64,000 bases of DNA from Pararhodobacter sp. (lineage in GTDB: Bacteria; Pseudomonadota; Alphaproteobacteria; Rhodobacterales; Rhodobacteraceae): NCBI RefSeq assembly GCF_034676545.1, contig NZ_JAUCBZ010000015.1, forward strand, positions 1,953,001-2,017,000. The letters are read 5' to 3'. The translations under genes were made by a program, and so were the position numbers. This document shows positions 33,354 to 41,768 of the stretch, piece after piece. The notes under the pieces were generated by a model. That model saw only the letters and a program-made list of their open reading frames with translations. It was not told where the DNA came from and made no database searches. Numbering within the stretch: the first letter of the stretch is position 1; every line of letters starts with the position of its first letter.

Positions 33354-34403
33354 ATGTCAACGCATCAACTACACAAAGTCCGCTTTCTGAGCGCTGTCGC
33401 CACCCCAATCCTGCTGATCGGTTTGCTTCTGTTGGGGGCCTTGCTGATCAGTATCTTCGGTGATCGATCCCTGCAACGGACCGCCGCCGAAGGCCTGATC
33501 TATGTCACGCTGGTCGTAGGGTTCTGGATTTTTGTCGGGAATTCCGGCGTCATCAGCTTCGCGCATGCAGCCTTCGCCCTGATCGGAGCTTACGTCTCGG
33601 GTTGGCTCACCATCCGGCCGGCGATGAAAGGCACCTTGATGGAGGGTCTGCCGCAATTCCTGCTGGACGCGGAATGGCATGTCTTCCCCGCAGCGATTGC
33701 GGGCGGTATTGCCGCGATGCTGCTGGCTCTTATTTCCGGCGCCGCCATCCTCAGACTGAGCGGTATCGCCGCCTCGATTGCGACCTTCGCATTTCTGGCA
33801 ATGATCAACACGATCTGGTCGAATTGGTCGAGTGTGACGGGCGGCGTTTCCACCGTGGCCGGCCTGCCGCGCTACGTCGATATCTGGGTTGCCCTGGTCT
33901 GGGCCTCGGTCGCCATTATCGCGGCCTCGGTCTATGCGCTTTCGGCGTCGGGGCTGGCTCTGCCGGCCTCACGCGAAGACGAGGTTGCCGCCCAGGCCTC
34001 GGCGGTCGACCAGTACCGCCACCGGCTGCTGTCTTATACGATCAGCGCCTTTTTCTGCGGGGTCGGGGGGGCGTTGTTTGCCCATACGCTCGGCATTCTC
34101 AACGTCGACAGCTTCTATCTGTCCATGACGTTCCTCTTGCTGGCGATGCTTGTTGTTGGCGGCATTGGCAGCCTGTCCGGTGCGGTTCTGGGGGTTATCG
34201 CAATCTCGATCTGCGTCGAACTCCTCAAGAACATGGAACACGGCGTGACGCTTTATGGATATGAGATCGCGCTGCCAGCCGGTTCCAAAGAAGTGCTGAT
34301 CGGGATCATCATGATCCTGGTCCTGATATTCCGGCCATTGGGTTTGATGGCCGGGAAAGACCTTACGTTGCCCAGAAAGTGGCTCGCAAGGTTCACCAAA
34401 TGA
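33354..34403 (+). CDS. livM: LivM-type permease
   Basis: 349 residues from ATG 33354, four bases after livH. Hydrophobic helices throughout and the LivM landmarks GNSGVISFAHAAFALIGAYV (EAA-like N-terminal motif), ASREDEVAAQASAVDQYRHR coupling loop, and MLVVGGIGSLSGAVLGVIAI. Forms the second membrane subunit. The coupling-loop Arg-Asp-Glu pattern is slightly altered (SREDEVAAQAS against the usual RDNEIAA). Confidence 0.88.
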   Translation: MSTHQLHKVRFLSAVATPILLIGLLLLGALLISIFGDRSLQRTAAEGLIYVTLVVGFWIFVGNSGVISFAHAAFALIGAYVSGWLTIRPAMKGTLMEGLPQFLLDAEWHVFPAAIAGGIAAMLLALISGAAILRLSGIAASIATFAFLAMINTIWSNWSSVTGGVSTVAGLPRYVDIWVALVWASVAIIAASVYALSASGLALPASREDEVAAQASAVDQYRHRLLSYTISAFFCGVGGALFAHTLGILNVDSFYLSMTFLLLAMLVVGGIGSLSGAVLGVIAISICVELLKNMEHGVTLYGYEIALPAGSKEVLIGIIMILVLIFRPLGLMAGKDLTLPRKWLARFTK

Positions 34404-34438
34404 ACGACCACGACTGATAAACAAGGGAGAGACCTGAC

Positions 34439-35623
34439 ATGAAATTGAAATCACTCGTCGGCTTGACGATGGCGGGGCAGCTGCTTCTTGGCGGCGCGGC
34501 CATCGCGGACGACATCACCATCGGATTTGCCATTGCACAATCCGGTTGGCTCGAGGCCTATGATACCCCTGCCATCAACGCCGCGAATATTCGGATTGCC
34601 GAAATCAACGCAGCGGGCGGCCTGCTGGGACGTCAGATCGTGACACTCACGGCGGACACGCGATCAGATCGTGCAGAATCCGCCAACGCGGCCCTGGACC
34701 TGATTGATCAGGGAATCGATATGATGATCGTGTCGTGCGATTATGACTATGGTTCGCCAGCAGCCCTGATCGCCGAGAGCGAAGGCCTGAACTCGTTCTT
34801 CCTGTGTGCGGAAGACGTCAAGGCAGGCATCCAGGGCGTCGGCCCCAACAGCTTCTCCGCGTCGGTTCTGGCAGCGGTTCAGGGGGCTTCGGTCGGTGAA
34901 TGGGCCTACAATCGCCTGGACATGCGGACGGCCTATGTTCTGGCCGATACCTTCAACGAGTACAACAAAGGGATCTGCACCGGCTTTGAATGGATGATTC
35001 CGCAGCTTGAGGGCGCTGAAATCGTCGGACGTGATACGTTCCTGGCCGATGACGCGTCGATCGCGGGTCAGATCAGCCGGATTCGGGAACTGCCCGAAGA
35101 GCCTGATGCCATCATGCTGTGTTCAACCATGCCGGGCACTGCGGCGGCTGTGCGCCAGATCCGCGCGGCGGGCATCAACTCTGCGATCCTGAACGGCTCG
35201 GCTGCTGACGGTTCCTACTGGCTGGAAGCTGTCCCGAACCTGTCGAACTTCTATGTGCCTGTTCAAGGCTCGATCTATGGCGACGATCCGCGCCCGGAAG
35301 TGAACGCGTTCAACGAAACCTTCGAGGCCGCGACCGGTGGCAGCCCGTCCAGCCAATATGTCTATCCTGGCTATTTGCTGATTGATCTGTGGGCCCGCGC
35401 CGTCGAGCGCGCCGGTACGACCGACGCCGAGGCCGTGACCGCACAGCTTGAAATGATGGACAACGAGCCAACCATCTTTGGCCCGCGCACCTTCACCAAC
35501 ACGCTGCACCACCAGAACGCAACGCTGTACCAGATCATCGAAATCACCGACAGCGTGCCGCATCGCATTGATGAATGGCTGATCTCGAACGATATCCCGC
35601 TCGAAGTGCTGTTGGCGCAATAA
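34439..35623 (+). CDS. LivJ-type periplasmic substrate-binding protein
   Basis: 394 residues with a signal peptide (residues 1-23, ending GGAAIA-D). Peripla_BP_6/UrtA-AmiC-like fold: GFAIAQSGWLEAYDTPAINA, INAAGGLLGRQIVTLTADTR, and LNGSAADGSYWLEAVPNLSN. Determines transporter specificity; by context a lactam, omega-amino acid or cyclic imide rather than leucine. Followed by a hairpin terminator. Confidence 0.87.
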   Translation: MKLKSLVGLTMAGQLLLGGAAIADDITIGFAIAQSGWLEAYDTPAINAANIRIAEINAAGGLLGRQIVTLTADTRSDRAESANAALDLIDQGIDMMIVSCDYDYGSPAALIAESEGLNSFFLCAEDVKAGIQGVGPNSFSASVLAAVQGASVGEWAYNRLDMRTAYVLADTFNEYNKGICTGFEWMIPQLEGAEIVGRDTFLADDASIAGQISRIRELPEEPDAIMLCSTMPGTAAAVRQIRAAGINSAILNGSAADGSYWLEAVPNLSNFYVPVQGSIYGDDPRPEVNAFNETFEAATGGSPSSQYVYPGYLLIDLWARAVERAGTTDAEAVTAQLEMMDNEPTIFGPRTFTNTLHHQNATLYQIIEITDSVPHRIDEWLISNDIPLEVLLAQ

Positions 35624-35630
35624 CTCCCAG

Positions 35631-35663
35631 CCCCGCGCCTGACGGCCAATGTCAGGTGCGGGG
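35631..35663 (+). terminator. Terminator of the liv operon
   Basis: CCCCGCGCCTGAC (35631-35643) pairs with GTCAGGTGCGGGG (35651-35663) with one G-U pair and a seven-base loop, seven bases after the stop codon. A T-run (TTTTTTT) appears about 45 bases later rather than directly after the stem. Confidence 0.6.
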
Positions 35664-35766
35664 ATCGGCAGGGGCTGTCATGGCCCTTGCCGGTTCCGAC
35701 GCTTCCCTTTTTTTGTCCAAAAGCAATAAATGAACCGTTGATCAAAAAGTCAATATAGGGCGAACC

Positions 35767-37143
35767 GTGAGCAAGAGTATGGAAAGACCTGTATCAGCCG
35801 TCGGTTTGGCAGCCCGACTTGACAGTGGCAGCCTGTGCCCTGTTGACCTTGCCGAGGCCACGTTTGCGCAAATCCGATCCTCGGATCCGGCCATTTTCAC
35901 GAATTTGCTCGAAGAGCGGGCGCTGTCCGAAGCCCACGCTTCAAAGCAACGCCGCAAAGCCGGCAACCCCCTCGGCCCGTGGGACGGGGTGCCGATTGCC
36001 TGGAAAGACCTCTTCGATATTGAGGGGCGCGTGACCACCGCCGGGTCGGCCGTGTTTCGCGCCAACCCGCCTGCTACGCGCGATGCCGACATGGTTGCCA
36101 ATGCCAGCCGGGCCGGGCTTGTCTCGATCGGCTGTCTCAACATGACCGAGTTTGCCTATTCCGGTCTTGGCCTGAACCCCCATTTTGGCACCCCCCGGAA
36201 CCCCCACGGCACGGGCCCGGCGCGCATTCCCGGCGGGTCATCCTCGGGCTGCGGTGTTGCGGTTGCGCGGGGGTTGGTGCCCTTGGCGATTGGCAGCGAT
36301 ACCGGCGGATCAATCCGCATTCCCGCCGCGCTGAATGGCGTGGTCGGCTTCAAAGGGTCGAGCACCGCGTTTCCCAAACGCGGCACGTTTCCGCTGTCCG
36401 AGGCGCTGGACACGTTTGGACCATTGGCCGCGGATGTTGAAAGCTGCATCATTGCGGCGGGCATTCTGAACGGGCGCGCCGCTGCGATGCCCAAGCCCAC
36501 ACCGATCAACACGCTGAAATTCCTGATCCCGACGAACGTCGTGTTTGACGGTGCGCAGGACGCCGTAGTGCAGAATTTCGAGGCCAGCGTTCGCGCCCTT
36601 GAACGGGCAGGGGCCCGCGTGACCCGCGCGATCTGCCCCGAGTTTGACGAGATCGGCGCTTTGTCGGCGCGCGGCTATCTGGTCGGCCCCGAGGCGCTGG
36701 ATCTGCACTGGGATCTCGTGAATTCGCCCGATGCGGCGCGGATCGACCCGCGCATTCTGGCCCGTATCCTCGATGCCGGGACGATGGCGGCCCATGATCT
36801 GATTGCGCTCCAAAAGGCGCGCGCCCGGTTGGTTGCGGCAAACCGCGAAAATCTGGGCGAGCAGATCGTCCTGTTCCCCACGACGCCGATCACCGCCCCT
36901 GAACTTGAACCGCTTGAGCGCGACGACGCTCTGTATCTGCGCACCAATCGCTTGATGTTGCGCAACACATCGCTTGGCAACTTTCTGGACTGGTGCGGCG
37001 CTGCCTTGCCCAATGGCACCGATGAAAACCAGCTGCCGACCAGCCTGTTGATGTCGATGCCGGGCGGTCGCGAAAGCACCTTGCTGGCGGCGGCGCTTGC
37101 CGTCGAAAGCACCCTCTCCAACTCTCTCATCAACCGTCCATAG
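35767..37143 (+). CDS. Amidase (amidase signature family)
   Basis: 458 residues from GTG 35767; ATG 35779 is an alternative. The Ser-Ser-Lys triad motifs are present: Lys in VPIAWKDLFDIEG, the cis-Ser in PGGSSSGCGVAVARG and the nucleophile Ser in GSDTGGSIRIPAALNGVVGF. These enzymes hydrolyse carboxamides to acids and ammonia. Placed 12 bases before a cyclic-imide-hydrolase-like gene, it is a good candidate half-amidase, which converts the monoamide produced by ring opening to the dicarboxylate. Confidence 0.83.
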   Translation: MSKSMERPVSAVGLAARLDSGSLCPVDLAEATFAQIRSSDPAIFTNLLEERALSEAHASKQRRKAGNPLGPWDGVPIAWKDLFDIEGRVTTAGSAVFRANPPATRDADMVANASRAGLVSIGCLNMTEFAYSGLGLNPHFGTPRNPHGTGPARIPGGSSSGCGVAVARGLVPLAIGSDTGGSIRIPAALNGVVGFKGSSTAFPKRGTFPLSEALDTFGPLAADVESCIIAAGILNGRAAAMPKPTPINTLKFLIPTNVVFDGAQDAVVQNFEASVRALERAGARVTRAICPEFDEIGALSARGYLVGPEALDLHWDLVNSPDAARIDPRILARILDAGTMAAHDLIALQKARARLVAANRENLGEQIVLFPTTPITAPELEPLERDDALYLRTNRLMLRNTSLGNFLDWCGAALPNGTDENQLPTSLLMSMPGGRESTLLAAALAVESTLSNSLINRP

Positions 37144-37155
37144 GAGGAACCAACC

Positions 37156-38058
37156 ATGGCAAAAACCATCATTTGCGGCTTCGGCACTGATATCGACTCA
37201 GTGGCAGGTCAGATCGGATCATACGGCGGGGGCGACAGCCCATCCGACATCCAGCGCGGAGTCTGGGCCTCCGAGGTCGGCGTCCCGCGCCTTTTGCGGT
37301 TGTTCAAGAAATACGATATGCGCACATCGTTTTTCATTCCCGGCCACAGCATGGAAACCTTCCCGGACATCGCCAAGATGGTCGCCGATCATGGGCATGA
37401 GGTGGGGGCACACGGCTATCTGCACGAAAACCCCATCGCCATGACCCGCGCTCAGGAAGAAGCGGTGATGGAGAAATCCGTCGAGCTGATCATCAAGCTG
37501 ACCGGCCAGTCGCCGCGCGGCTATGTCGCCCCGTGGTGGGAAATGTCCGCATCGACCCCCGAGATCCTTGCCAAATACGGCTTCACATATGACCATAGCC
37601 AAGGGTATCGCGACTTCCAGCCGTTCTATTCGCGCGTTGGCGACAAGTGGAACCTCATCGACTATTCCAAGACCGCGCAAGAGTGGATGCACCCGATGAC
37701 GCATGGCAAGGAGATCGACCTGGTCGAGATCGGTGCCAACTGGTATATGGACGACCTGCCGCCGATGATGTTCATGAAGAACAACCCCAACAGCCACGGA
37801 TTCGTCAATCCGCGCGATATCGAAGAGCTGTGGCGCGACCAGTTCGATTGGGTGTATCGCAACATGGACTATGCCGTGTATCCGTTCACCATTCACCCGG
37901 ACGTGTCCGGGCGTCCGCAGGTGTTGATGATGCTCGAGCGGCTGATCGACTATATCAACGGCCATGCTGGTGTCGTCTGGATGCCGTTCGAGGATATCGC
38001 CGCAGACTTCCGCAAACGCTTTCCGTTTGACAGTGGCAAGCGGCCGGAAGTCATCTGA
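37156..38058 (+). CDS. Polysaccharide-deacetylase-family hydrolase, cyclic imide hydrolase-like
   Basis: 300 residues (AGGAGG upstream). NodB-type metal hydrolase fold: FGTDIDSVAGQIGSYGGGDS at the start, RTSFFIPGHSMETFPDIAKM, HGHEVGAHGYLHENP (metal His pair), GYVAPWWEMSASTPEILAKY, and a late YPFTIHPDVSGRPQVLMMLE. This matches the subgroup that includes bacterial imidases and the PuuE-type allantoinase rather than sugar deacetylases. Likely opens a cyclic imide such as succinimide or a substituted glutarimide. Followed by a small CxxC protein and a GTPase. Confidence 0.78.
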   Translation: MAKTIICGFGTDIDSVAGQIGSYGGGDSPSDIQRGVWASEVGVPRLLRLFKKYDMRTSFFIPGHSMETFPDIAKMVADHGHEVGAHGYLHENPIAMTRAQEEAVMEKSVELIIKLTGQSPRGYVAPWWEMSASTPEILAKYGFTYDHSQGYRDFQPFYSRVGDKWNLIDYSKTAQEWMHPMTHGKEIDLVEIGANWYMDDLPPMMFMKNNPNSHGFVNPRDIEELWRDQFDWVYRNMDYAVYPFTIHPDVSGRPQVLMMLERLIDYINGHAGVVWMPFEDIAADFRKRFPFDSGKRPEVI

Positions 38059-38111
38059 GAAATCGGCCTTGGCGGCACCCGTCGCCAAGGCCCCCCACAG
38101 GGAGAAAACCG

Positions 38112-38405
38112 ATGTGTAGTGCTTGCGGAAACCCGGCCGCGCCCGGCCATTGGGCCGAAGCGGGCGCCCAGCGCGGCGGCAGCCGCCTCAGGGCCCTTTT
38201 TCATCGAACATCGGTCCTGCAACGGGTGCTGAAACCCTATGGCTTTTCGGTTCACGCCGATGGGATGATCCCGCAAATCCAGTTGACCGGGCCGGGCGGC
38301 GTCCGGGTGATGGTCAACAACATGACCGAGCTTTGGGCGGCGGTGGAGCGCCTGCAAGGGTTTCCCGTGGACCCGTTGACGCCCCGCGCGTTGTCGCCAC
38401 GCTGA
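38112..38405 (+). CDS. Small CxxC protein of unknown function
   Basis: 97 residues, ATG preceded by AGGGAG. Starts MCSACGNPAAPGHWAEAGAQ, a CxxC with nearby His, suggestive of metal binding, then a basic RGGSRLRALFHRTSVLQRVL and a C-terminal half (VNNMTELWAAVERLQGFPVD). The stop overlaps the start of the following COG0523 GTPase by one base. I recall similar short proteins beside COG0523 GTPases, but no function is known. A metal-delivery adaptor is an inference from position. Confidence 0.7.
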   Translation: MCSACGNPAAPGHWAEAGAQRGGSRLRALFHRTSVLQRVLKPYGFSVHADGMIPQIQLTGPGGVRVMVNNMTELWAAVERLQGFPVDPLTPRALSPR

Positions 38406-39355
38406 TGCCGACGCCCCAGGACCACCGCCTCGGAATCATTCTGCTCAGTGGTTATCTGGGGTCGGGCAAGACGACGTGGTTGCGTCATGCCTTGTTTACC
38501 AAGGCCTACGGCAAGGTTCAGGTCTTTGTTCAGGAGGCCGCACAGCAGCCCATTGATGACTTGCTTCTGGACCGGGCGATGAGCGTCAAGGTCTTGACTG
38601 GCAAGGCGGGGACGGCGCAGGGCAAGGACGAGATGATCGCGGCCCTGCTCGATCTTGCCGAGGCGCGAACGGGTGGGCAAAGTGCGCGTCAACCGGACAC
38701 GCTGATCATTGAGACCAGCGGACTGGCCAACCCCGCCGAGATCATCGTCGCGATTCGGGAACACCCGGTCCTCGTCTATCATTTTGCCCTGCGCGAGACG
38801 ATCATCATGTCCGATGCGCTGCATTTCCGCGCAGCCCTCGAAAGCGACGTTCTGTGTCATCAGCAGATCCTTGCCGCCGACCGCGTCGTTATCTCGAAAT
38901 CCGAAGACCTGCCGGCGCAAGCCCTGTCGAACCTCGTTGCAACCGTCACCAAAATCAACCCGGCCGCGTCGGTGTCGCTCTCGACCTTCGGCGTTGAGGG
39001 GCCGGTGCCACCGCTGCCGTCACCGACGCAAACCTATGACCCGGCGCGCGCCACTGCCGGACCACCAATTGCGGTGGCGTCGCTGACGATCCCCAAGGAA
39101 ATCGATTGGGTCGAATTCACGGTCTGGCTTTCGGCATTGCTGCACGCCCGAGGCGACACCATCCTGCGGGTCAAAGGCGTCCTGAACACTGATGCCGGCG
39201 CGCTCTTGCTGCAATCCGTGCGCAAGGTCATGCAGCAGCCCGAAATCTTGCCGCCCGAGCAAAATGACGCGACGCACGGCGATATCGTCTTCATCGGCGA
39301 AGCTATGGACGAAGAGACATTGCGCGCATCGCTCCATCGGTTCTTGGGAAAGTAG
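38405..39355 (+). CDS. COG0523/G3E GTPase (CobW/YjiA-like), lacking the CxCC motif
   Basis: 316 residues. Walker A G16-YLGSGKTT, switch/Walker B DTLIIETSGLANPAEI, and a SKSEDL motif in place of NKxD, followed by a short CobW C-terminal domain. COG0523 GTPases deliver metal ions to client enzymes. In most the loop after the switch region carries GCxCC, whereas here the same place reads VKVLTGKAGTAQG (residues 61-73) with no cysteine. The metal may therefore be bound by the preceding small CxxC protein. The likely client is the imidase two genes upstream. Confidence 0.8.
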   Translation: MPTPQDHRLGIILLSGYLGSGKTTWLRHALFTKAYGKVQVFVQEAAQQPIDDLLLDRAMSVKVLTGKAGTAQGKDEMIAALLDLAEARTGGQSARQPDTLIIETSGLANPAEIIVAIREHPVLVYHFALRETIIMSDALHFRAALESDVLCHQQILAADRVVISKSEDLPAQALSNLVATVTKINPAASVSLSTFGVEGPVPPLPSPTQTYDPARATAGPPIAVASLTIPKEIDWVEFTVWLSALLHARGDTILRVKGVLNTDAGALLLQSVRKVMQQPEILPPEQNDATHGDIVFIGEAMDEETLRASLHRFLGK

Positions 39356-39441
39356 CCCAAGGCGGCGGTTGATATCGAGAGTTGCGAGCCACATGTAAAA
39401 TGATATGTGGATCACTCAAGCGAAAGGATCAGGTCGAACCG

Positions 39442-40644
39442 ATGTGCGCCGTGGGTTCCAGACACAATGACAGACTTGTCGTCCTGGGGACGAAGGTCAC
39501 GCATCTTGATTGTGTGCGCGAAGCGGCCTGTGAAGATCTGGGTTTTGACATCGAATTCCAGACGGTGGATTTCCGAAGCTGTCAGGTCACGGCGGCGCGC
39601 GATCCCGCAAGCTTCGACGTGTATGAGCAGTGCTTTCACAATCTGGACGTTGTCTGGTACTGGAACGCCCTGCAACCGATTGATCTGAAGCGCATAGAAC
39701 GCTGGGATCAGGTGATCGACCTCCCCAAGACGACCAGCGCTCCGGGCCGCTGCCGGGGGGCTGGTGATGCGCCGGCAAAAAAACTCTACGTTCAGGAAAA
39801 CGGCGTGCTGGGCAGCAACCCGACCGGGGAAATCAGCATGTTGCCGACCCTGTTCAACTTCGACAGCTTTTGTTTTGACGCCGATGTTTTCGGCACCAGC
39901 GACCCGTCCGAGGCAAGCTGGGGCTGGTTCCTCGATGAGCGTGTCGCGGGCCAGGTGGCCGTCGTGGACGAATCCGCCATTGGTTTTTTCGACCTTGCCT
40001 TGGCGCTTTCCGCGCAGGGTCTGATGTCCTTCAAGGACCTTGGCAACATGACGGTTCAAGAAGTCGAATGTATGTTCGATCTTCTCGGAAAGCTGGTCGC
40101 GAATGGCCATTTCAAGGCAAGCTGGGTCGATTCCGTCGATGCGCAAGTGCTGATGACCGAACAATCTGTCGCCTTGCAGAGTATCTGGACACCGGCCATG
40201 GCGGGCATCGGAAAAACCGCAAGACGCTATGTCGAAGCGGATCCGAAAGAAGGCTACCGCGCCTGGTTTGGCGGGGCGAGCCTTTCCAGCGCGCTCGATC
40301 CGGCGAAGGCCGATATGGCGTATCGATACATCAATTGGCTTCTGGACGGCAAGGCCGGGGCGGCAATGGCGCGGCAAGGCTATTATGCGCCGGTCCCCGA
40401 TCAGGTCCGCCAGCATCTGACCGAGGATGAATGGCGCTATTGGTATCTTGGCGACGCGGCAGAAAGTGATATTTTCAACAACTCGAATGAACTGGCCGCC
40501 CGGGCCGGTGCCCGCCGGTCAGGCGGTCGCATGGAGGACAAGGCCGAACGCATTGCGGTTTGGAATTCGGTCATTGATGAATACAATTTCGCAACCCGCG
40601 CCTGGAATAAATTCATCCACAGTATCGGCGAGAAACCGGTTTGA
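39442..40644 (+). CDS. PotD-like solute-binding-protein homologue without signal peptide
   Basis: 400 residues from ATG 39442. Resembles spermidine/putrescine-type binding proteins (SBP_bac: LDVVWYWNALQPIDLKRIER, VYEQCFHNLDV, AYRYINWLLDGKAGAAMARQ, YYAPVPDQVRQHLTEDEWRY). The N-terminus (CAVGSRHNDRLVVLGTKVTH) is not a signal peptide, and extending upstream does not create one. No permease or ATPase gene is nearby. The stop overlaps the TTG start of a GntR regulator (TTGA). It is therefore more likely a cytoplasmic ligand sensor working with that regulator than a transport component. An N-terminal deletion is the alternative. Confidence 0.65.
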   Translation: MCAVGSRHNDRLVVLGTKVTHLDCVREAACEDLGFDIEFQTVDFRSCQVTAARDPASFDVYEQCFHNLDVVWYWNALQPIDLKRIERWDQVIDLPKTTSAPGRCRGAGDAPAKKLYVQENGVLGSNPTGEISMLPTLFNFDSFCFDADVFGTSDPSEASWGWFLDERVAGQVAVVDESAIGFFDLALALSAQGLMSFKDLGNMTVQEVECMFDLLGKLVANGHFKASWVDSVDAQVLMTEQSVALQSIWTPAMAGIGKTARRYVEADPKEGYRAWFGGASLSSALDPAKADMAYRYINWLLDGKAGAAMARQGYYAPVPDQVRQHLTEDEWRYWYLGDAAESDIFNNSNELAARAGARRSGGRMEDKAERIAVWNSVIDEYNFATRAWNKFIHSIGEKPV

Positions 40645-41639
40645 CTTTTGAACGAAAATCCCTGGCTGGCGTTCCGATATCGGTCCTTGTGGAGCTGGTT
40701 CTGTCAGAAAATATCGCCGAAGGGCGTCTGCCCAAGGGGCTGGTGCTTGTTGAAGGCCCGATTGCCGAGCAACTGAATGTCAGCCGCGCGCCCGTCAAAG
40801 CCGCGTTGAGCGCTCTGCACAAAAGCGGCAAAATCACGCGTTTCAAAGGTCGCGGGTATCTGGTTGGAAATTCTGCCGGAACATCGCCGATCCGCAAACG
40901 CGTCGATGAAACAATGCTGCATGTCTCGCCGCAGATGGCCGATGCGCTCTCCAAACAGGGAACATGGGAGCATTTCGTTGACGAGGTCGAGCTTGAAATC
41001 GTGTCTTGCCAGATTTTCGGGCGGTTTCAGGTGTTGGAAGAAGGCTTGAGCGACCATCTGTCGGTAAGCCGAACCGTAGCCCGGGAAATTTTGGGCCGCC
41101 TGCAGGAACGAGGGCTTGTTACAAAGAAACGCGGATCACAATGGGTGACAGGGCCGCTCACATCAGAAACGATCCGGCATATTTTCGAGATCCGCAGATT
41201 GTTGGAGCCGTCCGTCATCCTGGAAGCCCGGGAATCGTGGAATCTGGAGGATTTGCGGCAAGCTGGAGAGGCAATTTTCGGAGAAAAACATGAGCTCTGG
41301 GACGTTTTGAGTAAAAACCTCTCTGACCTCATCTTCTCCCGGTTGAACAACCCGATTTTGGAAAAGGCGATCTATAATCGCAGATCATTGCTGGATCTCT
41401 ATCACCGCGGCTTGTTGCGGTTGGGATTGCCGGTTTTCAGACTACCCGCGCATAAATACTCGGAAATGCTGTTGAGCCTCGGCGATGGCAATCGGAAAGC
41501 CGCGGCAGAGCTGTTCCGGGAAATTCTGAATGCCGAAGAAGAGATGTACGTTGCCCGGATGAAAATCGTCGGCGTGCTGCAAGAGAAAGTCGTCTTTGCG
41601 CCCTATATCTATCGTGCGGATGGCGTTCCGGGCACTTAG
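40641..41639 (+). CDS. GntR regulator with two tandem winged-helix domains
   Basis: 332 residues from a TTG at 40641 overlapping the previous stop codon. Residues about 10-75 form one GntR helix-turn-helix (LVEGPIAEQLNVSRAPVKAA). Residues about 110-170 form a second one (VLEEGLSDHLSVSRTVAREI; RLQERGLVTKKRGSQWVTGP). The C-terminus is FCD-like (IRHIFEIRRLLEPSVILEAR). Standard GntR proteins have one HTH and about 230 residues. The duplication could allow one protomer to contact two sites. Translational coupling with the solute-binding-protein homologue suggests a two-part sensor-regulator. Confidence 0.75.
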   Translation: MTFERKSLAGVPISVLVELVLSENIAEGRLPKGLVLVEGPIAEQLNVSRAPVKAALSALHKSGKITRFKGRGYLVGNSAGTSPIRKRVDETMLHVSPQMADALSKQGTWEHFVDEVELEIVSCQIFGRFQVLEEGLSDHLSVSRTVAREILGRLQERGLVTKKRGSQWVTGPLTSETIRHIFEIRRLLEPSVILEARESWNLEDLRQAGEAIFGEKHELWDVLSKNLSDLIFSRLNNPILEKAIYNRRSLLDLYHRGLLRLGLPVFRLPAHKYSEMLLSLGDGNRKAAAELFREILNAEEEMYVARMKIVGVLQEKVVFAPYIYRADGVPGT

Positions 41640-41686
41640 GGTCCGGCCGGCCCTGGCATTCGAGGGGCACGCGCAACGGGGATTTT

Positions 41687-41724
41687 CTGCAAGCCACTAA
41701 TCCTTTCAGATCAGTGGCTTGCAG
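41687..41724. terminator. Bidirectional terminator between GntR and SDR genes
   Basis: CTGCAAGCCACT (41687-41698) pairs perfectly with AGTGGCTTGCAG (41713-41724), 14-base loop, preceded by GATTTT and followed by GTGTGTTTTCC. Lies between two converging genes. Confidence 0.75.
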
Positions 41725-41768
41725 GTGTGTTTTCCAAAGTATTGCGGCGGACGAAGGATCGCGCTCCG

